Assembly (NCBI GenBank): GCA_963771735.1
Contig: CAVYUN010000002.1
Location: forward strand, 1,302,001-1,366,000
DNA length: 64,000 nt
From: 66-474 sp963771735
GTDB lineage: Bacteria > Pseudomonadota > Gammaproteobacteria > Xanthomonadales > Rhodanobacteraceae
Direction: 5' to 3'
Below, piece after piece: positions 1-9,330 of this stretch. A program made the translations under genes and the position numbers. Each line of letters opens with the position of its first letter. Positions within the stretch are counted from its first letter, which is position 1. The notes under the pieces are model-generated. The model saw only the letters and a list, made by a program, of their open reading frames with translations, ran no database searches and was not told where the DNA came from.

Positions 1-236
1 TTCAGTGCTTCGCGGAAGCCCGTGCGCAGGGCCTCGCCCTTGCCGCGTCGCTCCGGATGACGAATCAATGTGACCGGCATGCGCGCGACGATTTCCGCGG
101 TGCGATCGGATGAGCCGTCATCGATCACGATCACGTCCTTGCAGTGCGCCAGCACGCCTTGCAACAAGCCTTCGATGGCGCGCTCCTCGTTGAGGCAGGG
201 TACGACGACGAAGGGACGGTTGGCGACGGCGTTCAA
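1..236 (-). CDS. Family 2 glycosyltransferase, N-terminal part
   Basis: Only about the first 78 codons lie in the window; the gene runs off the left edge. The translation begins close to FVVVPCLNEERA and continues through VIVIDDGSSD and LIRHPERRGKGEALRTGFR, which are the nucleotide-sugar-binding signatures of GT-A fold family 2 glycosyltransferases (established family knowledge). The start is taken as the TTG at 236, which overlaps the TGA stop of the upstream ketosynthase-like gene, so the two are probably translationally coupled. In aryl-polyene/xanthomonadin-type clusters a GT2 enzyme accompanies the ketosynthases; that role is inference. The acceptor and the donor sugar cannot be read from this fragment. 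Confidence 0.8.
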   Translation of the reverse strand, partial: MNAVANRPFVVVPCLNEERAIEGLLQGVLAHCKDVIVIDDGSSDRTAEIVARMPVTLIRHPERRGKGEALRTGFREAL

Positions 237-1030
237 GGCGTGATCTCCATGTCCAGTGAGAGTCCTGGGGACAAAGGCAGTGCCAGACGTGACGACTGCT
301 CGCTTGCCAATGCCGCAAGCAGCGCCAGCGCATGCGCGTTGGCCCGATTGTCGCCGGCCACATCCCGCAATGCCAATGTTGCAACGGCTGGATCCGCAGC
401 CGCGGCATTCAAGGCCAGTTTCAGGTTCGCGCCCTTGACTGCGGACGGTGACAGAACCAGTGCCGCACCGAAAGCCATGGTGGTGCGGGTCATCTCGGCG
501 AGCGGTCCGGAGGATGCCACGTCACTGGATGCGAACAACACCGGAGTGCCCTCCGCGAGCGCGAATGTCGCGGCTTCCAGCAGGCCGGCCGCGAAACTCG
601 CGTGGTGCGCAGTCGTGGCGCTGGATGCCGCGGTGCAGCCCGTCGCGATGGTCCAGTAGCCGGCGGGTGCATTCAGCACCGAGTTGTGGAACCGTGTCGG
701 CGACAATTCCAGTGGCGCGCGCGCAAGTGTCTCGCACACGTGGTCGGTGATGGATAATTCGCCGTACGCGGATGCGAATATGCAGGGCAGCGTCGCCGGG
801 TCCATGCCGGCCATTGCCGTGGCTTGTCCGGCGACCTCCACGGCCAGGCGCACGCCATCCGGCGCCCGGCGGCGTTCGGCCGGAGGCAATATCCCGGCAG
901 CCGGCTTGGTGGGTGCGTCTTCGGCAAGTGCGCGTTCGCCGCGCAAAATGCCGCGCAATATCGGCCAGTCGGGAGCGCCTTGCACCCAGGCGCCGATGCC
1001 GGCTACCCACAGCATGGGCAAATCGCTCAT
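233..1030 (-). CDS. Beta-ketoacyl synthase N-terminal-domain protein (aryl-polyene type)
   Basis: A 265-residue protein, much shorter than a full ketosynthase. The segment FHNSVLNAPAGYWTIATG followed by CTAASSATTAH and a SFAAGLLEA stretch matches the stand-alone ketosynthase-N-domain proteins found in aryl polyene and xanthomonadin clusters. It lacks the C-terminal His/His half of a normal condensing enzyme, so it probably works as a partner or chain-length factor of the full ketosynthase upstream (inference). Its ATG overlaps the stop of that gene by four bases, and its own stop overlaps the glycosyltransferase start, so the three look like one minus-strand operon. Confidence 0.75.
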   Translation of the reverse strand: MSDLPMLWVAGIGAWVQGAPDWPILRGILRGERALAEDAPTKPAAGILPPAERRRAPDGVRLAVEVAGQATAMAGMDPATLPCIFASAYGELSITDHVCETLARAPLELSPTRFHNSVLNAPAGYWTIATGCTAASSATTAHHASFAAGLLEAATFALAEGTPVLFASSDVASSGPLAEMTRTTMAFGAALVLSPSAVKGANLKLALNAAAADPAVATLALRDVAGDNRANAHALALLAALASEQSSRLALPLSPGLSLDMEITP

Positions 1031-2226
1031 GCAGCGCCTCCACGTGCGAGCACGAGGCAGGCGTTGTTGCCGCCGAAACCGAAGGAATTGCTCAGTGCGA
1101 CATCGATGCGTCGCCCGGTCGGTTGCAATGCCAGCCAGGGCGAGGCTTCCGGCATGGGGTCGCTGCAGCCGAGGTTGGGTGGCACGATGCCGTGTTCGAT
1201 CGCCAGCAATGCGATGACCGCTTCCAGCGCACCGGCAGCGCCCAGCGTGTGTCCCGTGAAGCCTTTGGTGGAGCTGGCACGGGCGCGGGCGGGGAATCGA
1301 GGCAGCAGTTTGACCTCGACTTCATCGTTTTTCGGGGTCGCGGTGCCGTGCAGGTTGATGTAGTCCACCTGGGCCACGCCGATCCCGGCGCGTGCCAGCG
1401 CGTCATCCAATGCCGCTGCGGCGCCCCGCGCTTCGGGATGCGGTGTCGACATGTGATGGGCATCCGAGGATTCTCCGTAGCCGATCAGGCGTGGTGCTCC
1501 CGGCGCCGCATCGGCCCGTTCCAGCAGCGCGAACGCCGCGGCTTCGCCGATCGAAATGCCGTCGCGCTGGATGTCGAACGGGCGGCAGCCTCGCGACGAC
1601 ACCAGTTCCAGCGAATGGAAGCCGAAAAGCACGCTGTCGCACAAGGTATCCACACCACCGACGAGTGCAGCGTCGACGAGGCCGAGCCTCAACATGCGCT
1701 CGGCGCTTGCGAAAACCTTGGCCGAGGACGAGCACGCCGTCGAAATCGTGAGCGCCGGACCCGCAACGCCGGTGGCATCGGCCACGAAGGCAGCAAGCGA
1801 ATGCGGGGCATGGATTTCCGGACGGCGCAGGTCCTCGGGGAAGCGGCCATGATCGAGCCGGCGATAGGCATCTTCGGTAGCGCCGATGCTGGCGGTGGAC
1901 GTGCCCAGCACCAACCCCACGCGCTTTGCACCATGGCGCCTGATGGCTCCGACGGCCGCGTCGAGCAGGCCATCCTGCTGCAGGCCCAGCCACGCGAGCC
2001 GGTTGTTGCGACAGTCCCAATGTTGCAGCGACGGCGGCAATGCCAGGTCTTCCACATTCGCGACGCGTCCGATCCGGCAATCGAGTGGTGCCGAAGAAAA
2101 GTCGTTGTCACGCAGGCCGCCGCGGCCGTTCTGCAGTGCTGCGATATGCGCCGCGAGTCCGCAGCCGAGCGCCGATGTCGCGCTGCAAGCGCTGATCGCG
2201 AGCGGTTCCATGCGTGCCGGCACCAT
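1027..2226 (-). CDS. Beta-ketoacyl-ACP synthase, FabF-like
   Basis: Full-length condensing enzyme of about 399 residues. The active-site Cys is in TISTACSSSAK and the two His in NLHGTATPKND and GFTGHTLGAAGALE, so the Cys-His-His triad of FabF/KAS II enzymes is complete. It should catalyse decarboxylative condensation of malonyl-ACP with an acyl-ACP. The following gene encodes a shortened ketosynthase and the next a GT2 enzyme, which suggests a specialised polyene or lipid product rather than housekeeping fatty acid synthesis (inference). Start chosen at the ATG at 2226, after a weak GGAAC; an ATG 15 bases further in is an alternative. The reading frame stays open further upstream but shows no family similarity there. 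Confidence 0.85.
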   Translation of the reverse strand: MVPARMEPLAISACSATSALGCGLAAHIAALQNGRGGLRDNDFSSAPLDCRIGRVANVEDLALPPSLQHWDCRNNRLAWLGLQQDGLLDAAVGAIRRHGAKRVGLVLGTSTASIGATEDAYRRLDHGRFPEDLRRPEIHAPHSLAAFVADATGVAGPALTISTACSSSAKVFASAERMLRLGLVDAALVGGVDTLCDSVLFGFHSLELVSSRGCRPFDIQRDGISIGEAAAFALLERADAAPGAPRLIGYGESSDAHHMSTPHPEARGAAAALDDALARAGIGVAQVDYINLHGTATPKNDEVEVKLLPRFPARARASSTKGFTGHTLGAAGALEAVIALLAIEHGIVPPNLGCSDPMPEASPWLALQPTGRRIDVALSNSFGFGGNNACLVLARGGAA

Positions 2227-2348
2227 GCCTGTTCCGTTGGAAGGGCAGGTCAGTATACGTGTCCCAGAGAGGGCGTCGTAGGCGTGTCGCGTGCCGTTAA
2301 ACTTCCGTGCGCGGCGCATTGCCGCGGACTTTCCCAGGGAGGAGAACC

Positions 2349-2753
2349 ATGTTGCGCATGCATACCGTCAAGTGGGGGTTGTTGCTGGCGCCGGCGTTGC
2401 TGTTGCTGATGGCGTTCCGGCAGGTGCCACTGACCGATCCGGCACCGATTTCCGTACCGGCGAACGTGGGCACGGCCAGGGTCGAGCAAATCATCGGTTC
2501 GGCGCTGACCTCGCGCAATTGGCGCATCGTCAAGCACGTGCCGGGCGAAGTCGATGCGGTCTATGACCCGCGCAACTTCAGCGTCACGATTGCCGTGCAT
2601 TACGATGCCAGCAAGATCCAGATCAATTACGTCACCAGCAGTAATCTCAAGTACGAGGTCAAGGGAGGCGTGCGTTACATCCACAAGAATTACGAAAGCT
2701 GGATCAAGAACCTCGTCACCGACATCCAGAATGGATTGATGATGGCGAAGTGA
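2349..2753 (+). CDS. Small exported protein of unknown function
   Basis: A 134-residue protein whose first ~22 residues are a basic N-terminus and a long hydrophobic stretch (LLLAPALLLLMAF), so it is probably exported or anchored in the inner membrane. No lipobox Cys is seen. The mature part has short repeated patterns of basic and aromatic residues (NWRIVKHVPGEVDAVYD, VRYIHKNYESWIKNL) but I do not recognise a family. The start ATG follows a good GGGAGGAG ribosome binding site. It is transcribed divergently from the ketosynthase operon and ends just before a strong terminator, so it is a monocistronic unit. Confidence 0.7.
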   Translation: MLRMHTVKWGLLLAPALLLLMAFRQVPLTDPAPISVPANVGTARVEQIIGSALTSRNWRIVKHVPGEVDAVYDPRNFSVTIAVHYDASKIQINYVTSSNLKYEVKGGVRYIHKNYESWIKNLVTDIQNGLMMAK

Positions 2754-2814
2754 TCGGGGTCTGTTGGCGCTGCGGAAGCAACGCGGCTCGCGCGGCACAG
2801 CGTCAACAGACCCT

Positions 2815-2844
2815 AGGCGGGCGGCTTTTGTCGCCCGCCTTTTT
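2815..2844 (+). terminator. Rho-independent terminator
   Basis: A perfect 9-bp stem (AGGCGGGCG at 2815-2823 with CGCCCGCCT at 2832-2840), an 8-base loop, and a T-run immediately after. It lies between the small exported protein gene and hemF, so it closes the former. Seen directly in sequence. Confidence 0.85.
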
Positions 2845-2863
2845 CCGCTGGAAGACCCGCTCG

Positions 2864-3765
2864 ATGCAATCGAATCTCGAACAAGTCGATACTTTCCTGC
2901 GCGACCTGCAGAATCGCATTTGCACGGCACTTGAACATGCCGATCAAGGCGCGCGCTTCGTCGAGGATGCCTGGAGCCGACCTGCGGGTGGCGGTGGCCG
3001 TACGCGCGTGCTGAAAGACGGTCGCGTGTTCGAGCAGGCTGGCGTGAATTGGTCACGCGTGACCGGTGACACCTTGCCGCCATCCGCGACGGCGCATCGC
3101 CCGCAACTTGCGGGTCGCCAATGGACCGCCACCGGCGTGTCGCTGGTGGTTCATCCGCGGAATCCGTACGTGCCGACCTCGCACGCCAACGTGCGCTATT
3201 TCGAGGCTGACAAGCCGGGCGAAGAGCCGGTGTGGTGGTTCGGCGGCGGCTTCGACCTGACGCCGTTCTACCCGTTCGACGAAGACTGCGTGCACTGGCA
3301 TACCGTGGCGCGCGACCTGTGCGCGCCATTCGGTGATGGCGTCTATCCGAAATACAAGCAATGGTGCGACGAGTATTTCTTCCTGAAGCACCGCAACGAA
3401 ACCCGCGGTATCGGCGGCCTGTTCTTCGACGACCTCAACGCAAGGGGGTTCGAACGCTGCTTCGCCTTCATGCAGGCGGTCGGCAACGGCTACTCGATGC
3501 CTACATGCCGATCGTCGAGCGCCGCAAGGACACGCCGTACGGCGAGCGCGAGCGCGAGTTCCAGTTGTATCGCCGCGGGCGCTACGTCGAGTTCAACCTG
3601 GTCTACGACCGCGGCACGCTGTTCGGCCTGCAATCCGGTGGCCGCACCGAATCCATCCTGATGTCGCTGCCGCCACGCGTGCGCTATGAATACGGCTATG
3701 CGCCGGAAGCCGGCAGCGCCGAGGCGCGGCTTGCGGAATACCTCAAGCCGCGCGAGTGGGTTTGA
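2864..3765 (+). CDS. hemF: Aerobic coproporphyrinogen III oxidase (one frameshift)
   Basis: Oxygen-dependent conversion of coproporphyrinogen III to protoporphyrinogen IX in haem synthesis. Family hallmarks are intact: TGVSLVVHPRNPYVPTSHAN, WWFGGGFDLTPFYPF, KHRNETRGIGGLFFDDL, and FNLVYDRGTLFGLQSGGR with the C-terminal SLPPRVRYEY. The reading frame breaks near 3494, where FMQAVGNGY should be followed directly by LDAYMPIVERRK; one C appears to be missing after the TAC codon. All motifs on both sides are normal, so a sequence error is more likely than a pseudogene. The end lies 3 bases from the convergent helicase gene. Confidence 0.92.
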
Positions 3766-3768
3766 CGC

Positions 3769-5103
3769 CTATGCCTTGCGTGATTTGGCCTTGTCCCGCC
3801 ATGAGCGGCGCTGCTTGTTTGCGGCAGCGTGTTCGCCGGTGCCGCGTGGCGCGTGTGGACGGCGCGAGTGTGTGGGCTTGCCGGGCCTGGGACTGTTGCG
3901 GCCCGGTTTCCGCGTCGCAGTCAGGGGGCCGTCGAGGCGCGGAGTCCATGACGGCTCGAAGCCGGCAACCGGTTCGATCACCAAGTCCTGCTTCAGCAAA
4001 CGGCGGATGTCGCGCAGCAAGCCTTCCTCTTCGCGGCTGACCAGCGACAGCGCCAATCCTTCGGCGCCGGCGCGTCCGGTGCGGCCGATGCGGTGCACGT
4101 AATCCTGCGCAACCATCGGCAGGTCGTAGTTCACCACGGCAGGCAATTGCACGATGTCCAGTCCGCGCGCGGCGATGTCGGTGGCGACCAATACGGTGAC
4201 TTTGCCGGCTTTGAATTCGGCGAGCGCACGGGTGCGCTGGCCTTGGCTCTTGTTGCCGTGGATAGCGCCGACCCTGAAGCCGTGCTGGCCGAGGTATTTG
4301 CACAGCTTGTCGCTGCCATGTTTGGTGCGTGCGAACACCAGGGTCTGGCGACGGCTGTCGGCGGCCAGCAGGTGCAGCAGCAGCTCACGCTTCTTGTCGG
4401 CATCGACGGGGTGTACGCGATGGCTGACGCCGACCGCGACCGCGTTCGGCAATGCCATCTGCAGCTCACGCGGGTTGTGCATGAACTGCGCGGCCAGCGC
4501 CTTGATCTCGGGCGCGAAAGTGGCCGAGAACAATAGTGTCTGACGTTGCTGCCTCGGCAGTGCGCCGAGGATTTTCTTCAGCGCCGGGGCGAAACCCATG
4601 TCGAGCATGCGATCGGCCTCGTCCAGCACCAGCGTGTCGATGCACGACAGATCGACATTGCGGCGATCCATGTGGTCGATGAGGCGGCCGGGCGTGGCGA
4701 CGATCACGTCAAGGCTGCGGCGCAGGCTCATGACTTGTCCACCCATGCCGACGCCGCCGAAAACAGCGGCCGTGTACACGCGCAGGTGCTTGCCATAGGT
4801 ACGCAGGCTGTCGTGGACCTGCGCCGCCAGTTCGCGGGTCGGCGTGAGGATCAACGCGCGTGGTTTGCGCGGCTGTTTGTGGGCGGCGCCATGCGCGGCG
4901 GCATCGACGCCGAGTTTCTGCAGCAGCGGCAGCGCGAACGCCGCCGTCTTGCCGGTGCCGGTCTGGGCGCCTGCAAGCAGGTCGTGGCCATCCAGAACCA
5001 GCGGGATCGCCGCGGCCTGGATCGGGGTGGGTTTGGTGTAGCCCTGTTCGGATAGGGCACGCAACAACGCGGGCGCGAGCCCGAGCGATTCGAACGTGTT
5101 CAT
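3769..5103 (-). CDS. rhlE: DEAD-box ATP-dependent RNA helicase, RhlE-like
   Basis: A 444-residue superfamily 2 RNA helicase. Motifs in order: Q-motif region FESLGLAPALLRAL/GYTKPTPIQ, Walker A AQTGTGKT, PTRELA, VLDEADRMLDMGF, SAT, and the helicase C motifs VATDIAARGLD and YVHRIGRTGR. After about residue 375 the protein ends in a basic, low-complexity tail rich in Arg, Pro and Lys, typical of RhlE-type helicases acting on structured RNA and ribosome assembly. The start is the ATG at 5103, because the Q-motif begins right there; the frame extends 20 codons further upstream without similarity. It is convergent with hemF. Confidence 0.9.
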   Translation of the reverse strand: MNTFESLGLAPALLRALSEQGYTKPTPIQAAAIPLVLDGHDLLAGAQTGTGKTAAFALPLLQKLGVDAAAHGAAHKQPRKPRALILTPTRELAAQVHDSLRTYGKHLRVYTAAVFGGVGMGGQVMSLRRSLDVIVATPGRLIDHMDRRNVDLSCIDTLVLDEADRMLDMGFAPALKKILGALPRQQRQTLLFSATFAPEIKALAAQFMHNPRELQMALPNAVAVGVSHRVHPVDADKKRELLLHLLAADSRRQTLVFARTKHGSDKLCKYLGQHGFRVGAIHGNKSQGQRTRALAEFKAGKVTVLVATDIAARGLDIVQLPAVVNYDLPMVAQDYVHRIGRTGRAGAEGLALSLVSREEEGLLRDIRRLLKQDLVIEPVAGFEPSWTPRLDGPLTATRKPGRNSPRPGKPTHSRRPHAPRGTGEHAAANKQRRSWRDKAKSRKA

Positions 5104-5448
5104 CAAAAGCTCCAATGTGACCCGGAGCGTTCCCATGAACCGCGCTGCAGGCAGGTAAAACAATGTGCGGGTACCGCGAAGGCGGCATCCGTGTCAGCGC
5201 GGCGGAATCGAGTGGCGAGGGGCCGGGCGGCGCAGGTGCTTTCGGCACTGCGGCGGCGGTGATCCACGAGGGAAGTTCGTGCTACGACGCGTCAAACTGC
5301 GCGCAGTGTAGCGGGTTGCGGGGATGCAAGCCAGCGCGTGTCGAAGCGGGTCCCGGTTGGGCGTCGGTCTGAACGGGTTCCGGCGCTGCCCGTGAGACAC
5401 GGACAGCGCCGGAATTGCGAACGCAAGTCAATGGCCACAAGGAGCTTC
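5104..5448. other. Intergenic region with a long hairpin
   Basis: No credible gene between the helicase start and the peptidase stop. The 5378-5414 stretch forms a 17-bp hairpin with a 3-base loop and one mismatch (arms TTCCGGCGCTG and CAGCGCCGGAA plus inner CCGTG/CACGG). There is no T-run in either direction, so it may be a weak or factor-assisted terminator for the minus-strand peptidase gene or an mRNA-end stabiliser. The helicase promoter should also lie here, but I cannot place it. Confidence 0.5.
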
Positions 5449-7132
5449 CTACTTCCTGGGCATCATCGCTTCGCGCTTGGCGCGGAACGCGCTGTCCTTG
5501 TACCAGTTTGGCCATTGATTGCCGAGCGAGAGTTCACGGCCGACTTCGTAGAGCGCCTCGGCATCCTCGGCGACGCCACGGAAGTCCCATTTCGGATCGA
5601 AGTTGTCGTAGGGCGTGTGGTAGCGGTGTGCGGTGTAGTCGGCGATTGCCTTGCTGCCCACGGCGACGCCGCCTTCGACCTTGTCGTTGCCGGTCATCGT
5701 GTAGATGGCGGGTACGCCGGCCTTGGCGAAACTGAAGTGGTCGGCGCGGAAATACATGCCCGCTGCCGGCGACTGGTCGGGAATCGCATAGCGGCCTTGC
5801 TGTTTCAGCACGGCTTTCAGCATGTCCTCGAGCTGCGACTGGCCATTGCCGACGATCTGCAGGTTCTTCGTCGGACCGATAACGATCGGCATGTCCATGT
5901 TGATGTCGGCCACGGTCTTGTCCAGCGGGAATACCGGGTGCCTGGTGTAATACAGCGAACCGAGCAGGCCGGATTCCTCGAGCGTGGTGGCAAGGAACAG
6001 CACGCTGCGCTTGGGCGCGGGTTTCTGTTTGGCGAATGCACCGGCGATTTCCAGCATCTCGGAGATTCCGGCGCCGTTGTCGACCGCGCCATTGAAGATC
6101 TTGTCGCCCTTGAGCTTGTCGTCCTCGCCGAAGTGGTCCCAGTGCGCGGAATAGATGACCACCTGGTCGGGATGTTCGCTGCCCTTGAGCAGGCCGAGCA
6201 CGTTGTTGGCGCTGCCGTGGCCGATCTTGTTGTGCAGCGTGATCGAAGCGGTGGCCTTGAGGGCGACCGGCTTGAAGCCGGGCTTGGCAGCCTCGCCCTT
6301 GAGCTTGGTCGAAGTCGAGCCCGGCCTTGGCGAACAGGCGTTGCGCGGCATCGGCGGTCAGCCAGCCCGCAACCGGCAGGCGCGGACCCGGGTCCTCGCT
6401 CGGCGGCAACGCGAGTTGCGGGCCGCTCCAGCTGTTCTTGACCACGGTCCACGGATAGCCGGCCGCGCCATCGGACGTATGCACGATCAGGCACATCGCC
6501 GCGCCCTGGCGCGCGGCTTCCTCGTACTTGTAGGTCCAGCGGCCGTAGTAGGTCATGGCGTTGCCCTTGAACAGCTTCGGGTCGCCGGTCGCGTAGCCGG
6601 GATCGTTGACCAGCACCACCACGGTCTTGCCCTTGACGTCGAGGCCCTTGTAGTCGTTCCAGTGCTGGTCCGGGGCGTCGATGCCGTAACCGACGAACAC
6701 GATGGGTGAATCCTTGACGTCGATCTTCGGCTTGGCCTGCAGCGTCACGTCCACCGTGTCCTTGCCGTAGTCGAAAGTCTGGGTGCCGCCGCCTTCGACG
6801 ACATCGAGCTTGATCTGGTCGGCGTGCTCCAGTGTGGTCGAAACCGTCGGCACGGTCTGGAACCACGAACCATGGTTGCCAGGCTGCAGGCCGAGCTTCT
6901 TGAATTGCGCGATGATCCACGTGGTCGCGCGCTTGCCACCGACCGTGCCGGGCTTGCGGCCATCCATGTAATCGGAGGAGATGGCCTTGTCGTAGGCGCG
7001 GAAGCCGGCCGCGGTGATCGCCGTCGAAAACGGCTTTGCCGCGCTTGCCTGGTCCGCGGCCGCTGCGGTCTGCGCGGCTGCAGCGATGCAGAATCCGGTC
7101 GTGGCGAGGGCGAACAGCCTGGAACGACGCAT
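5449..7132 (-). CDS. Secreted M28-family zinc metallopeptidase with PA domain (one frameshift)
   Basis: About 560 residues. An N-terminal signal peptide (basic MRRSRL, hydrophobic core, Ala-rich cleavage region near residue 25) precedes a protease-associated insert and an M28 catalytic domain. Zinc and catalytic residues are visible: YSAHWDHFGE (His/Asp), NGAVDNGAG (bridging Asp), TTLEESGLLGS (Glu pair), ADINMDMP (Asp) and RYHTPYDNFDP (His). These predict a co-catalytic di-zinc aminopeptidase acting in the periplasm or outside the cell. The frame shifts near 6310, where an extra C seems to follow GLDFD. A GGAGGG ribosome binding site precedes the ATG at 7132. Probably a functional gene with a sequence error. 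Confidence 0.87.
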
Positions 7133-7468
7133 GGTGAAATCCCTCCGTCGAAAGAGTAACTTTGCAGTTTACGCTTACCTGTCCGGCGACGCATGCGCCG
7201 GCACGCTCGCGTGGTGCCGGTGGCGCCGTCACCCTCATTTCCGTTACCACAAGCACATGCGGCGGGCATCGGGGGTGCGCAGAATGAACGTGTCGCGCCG
7301 TTTGGCCGTGGAGCATGGCGTGGACAGGGTTGTGGGGCCGGTGCGTGGCCATCCGGCGAGGGCGGATGGCGCGCGCCGGTTCCCGCACTGGCTCCTGGTC
7401 CTTCTGGTTCAAGCCGGGTTCCGGAGGCAATGCTTGCATCGACGCGGGCGAGAGCACATGCTTGACGC
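7133..7468. other. Divergent intergenic region, no gene seen
   Basis: This stretch separates the minus-strand peptidase from the plus-strand glycosidase. I see no protein-like frame and no convincing hairpin. The peptidase ribosome binding site sits at its left edge; an AT-richer patch around 7150-7180 is the likeliest promoter position for that gene (inference). Confidence 0.4.
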
Positions 7469-9317
7469 ATGTGGGGAATCCGGAAGCAGGTGGTGTTGCG
7501 GACCGGCTTCGCGCTGGCGTTTACCAGCACGCTCATGGCGCCCGCAGTCGCGGCGGCTGGTGGCCGCACCTGGATCAATCCGCTCGACATCGACTACCGT
7601 TACAACTACGAGCAGATGAACCAGGGCATCTCGTACCGCACCGGCGCGGACCCCGCGATCGTGCGCTACAAGGGTGCGTACTACCTGTTCCTGACGCTGG
7701 CGGATGGTTACTGGCGTTCCAACGACCTGGTGCGCTGGTCGTTCGTGAAGCCGGACAAGTGGCCGTTCACGGGACCCGTTGCACCTGCCACCCTGGTCGC
7801 GGATGGCAAGTTGTTCCTGATGGAATCGGCGATGGGGCCGCGGCCGCTGTTGTATTCCACCGACCCGGCACATGGCCGCTGGCATTTCTGGACACGCATG
7901 TTGCCGCGGATTCCCGGCGCGGTGGCGGAAGGCCATGAAGACCGTATGAAGCCGGGCAACCTGCCACCCGGTCCGTGGGACCCGGGTCTGTTCCAGGATG
8001 ACGACGGCAAGGTCTACCTGTACTGGGATTCGTCCAACGTGTTCCCGATCTACGGTGCGCAACTCGACCTGGCGTTCGACAAGGCAGCCGAAGGTGAAGG
8101 CAAGCGCGTGCGATTCCTCACCAGGCCGCTGGCGCTGTTGCGCGCCGATCCCGCCGGGCACGGCTGGGAGCGCTTCGGCCTGGACCACGGCGACACCAGC
8201 ATCGCGCCGTATATCGAAGGCTCGTGGATGAACAGGCACGACGGGCGCTATTACCTGCAGTACGCCGCACCCGGCACGGAATACAACGTCTATGCCACCG
8301 GCGTGTACGTCGGCAAGGACCCGCTCGGGCCGTTCACCTATGCATCGTACAACCCGGTCGGCTACAAGCCCGGCGGTTTCGTGGTCGGCGCGGGACACGG
8401 CTCCACTTTCCGGGATGCGTACGGCAACTGGTGGAATACCGGCACCAACTGGATCGGCGTCAACTGGAAGTTCGAACGTCGCATCGACCTGTATCCTGCC
8501 GGGTTCAACGCCGATGGCCAGATGTGGGTCGACACCCGCTTCGGCGATTTCCCGCAACGCATGCCCGACCACACGCTGCGTCCGGGCGAGAGCACCTTCA
8601 CCGGCTGGATGCTGCTTTCATACCGCAAGCACGCGACGGCCTCGTCGCAACTGCCGGGCTATCCGCCTTCGAATGCCGCCGACGAGAATCCGCGTACCTT
8701 CTGGGTCGCGGCGAACACCGATCCCGGCCAGACATTGACGCTCGACCTCGGCGGTCTGCGCACGGTGCGCGCGGTGCAGGTCAATTACGCCGATTACCAA
8801 TCCGGACGCTACGGCGACGCGCCCGACATCGTCACGCAATTCAGGTTGGAAGGTTCGCTCGACGGCAAGCGCTGGAGCACGCTCGCCGATCTCTCGCACT
8901 CGACACGCGACCATGCCGACGCCTACGTCGAACTCGCGCACGCGGCGCGCATCCGCTTACGTGCGCTACGTGCACGTGCACGTCGGTGCGCACCACCTCG
9001 CGATCGCGGACCTGCGCGTGTTCGGCCATGCCGACGGACCGCCACCGCCCGCGCCGGAGCTGGTGTCCGCCAAGAGGCTCGCGGATGCACGCGATGCGCG
9101 GATCGTGTGGAAGCCGGAGCGCGGCGCGGTCGGCTACAACGTGCGCTGGGGCTTGGCGCCGGACCGACTGCACGAGTGCTACCAGCGTTTCGCCGACCAG
9201 CCGACGAAGTTGACGCTGACCTCGCTCAACAAGGGCGTGCGCTACGTCGTCGCGGTCGAGGCGTTCGACGAGCGCGGCGCGTCGAAACTTTCGCGTGTAC
9301 TGGTGCTGGAGCCTTGA
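7469..9317 (+). CDS. GH43-type glycosidase with discoidin-like and fibronectin-III-like domains (one frameshift)
   Basis: An exported glycoside hydrolase of about 615 residues. After a signal peptide (to about residue 30) comes a five-bladed propeller domain with the GH43 pattern: TGADPAIVRYKGAYYL, PWDPGLFQDDDGKVYLYWD and YIEGSWM carry the expected acidic residues. From about residue 390 a galactose-binding/discoidin-like domain follows (SNAADENPRTFWVA, LTLDLGG), then a short fibronectin-III-like end (VGYNVRWG, LNKGVRYVVAVEAFDE). Likely substrate is an arabinose- or xylose-containing polysaccharide, but specificity cannot be read. The frame breaks near 8957, where one extra T precedes TACGTGCGC. 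The start ATG at 7469 has only a weak ribosome binding site. Confidence 0.82.
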
Positions 9318-9330
9318 GCGGGCGCCGCGT

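Noticed and set aside
5163..5372. Small plus-strand frame between the helicase and the peptidase
   Set aside because: No ribosome binding site, no family similarity and shadow-like composition.
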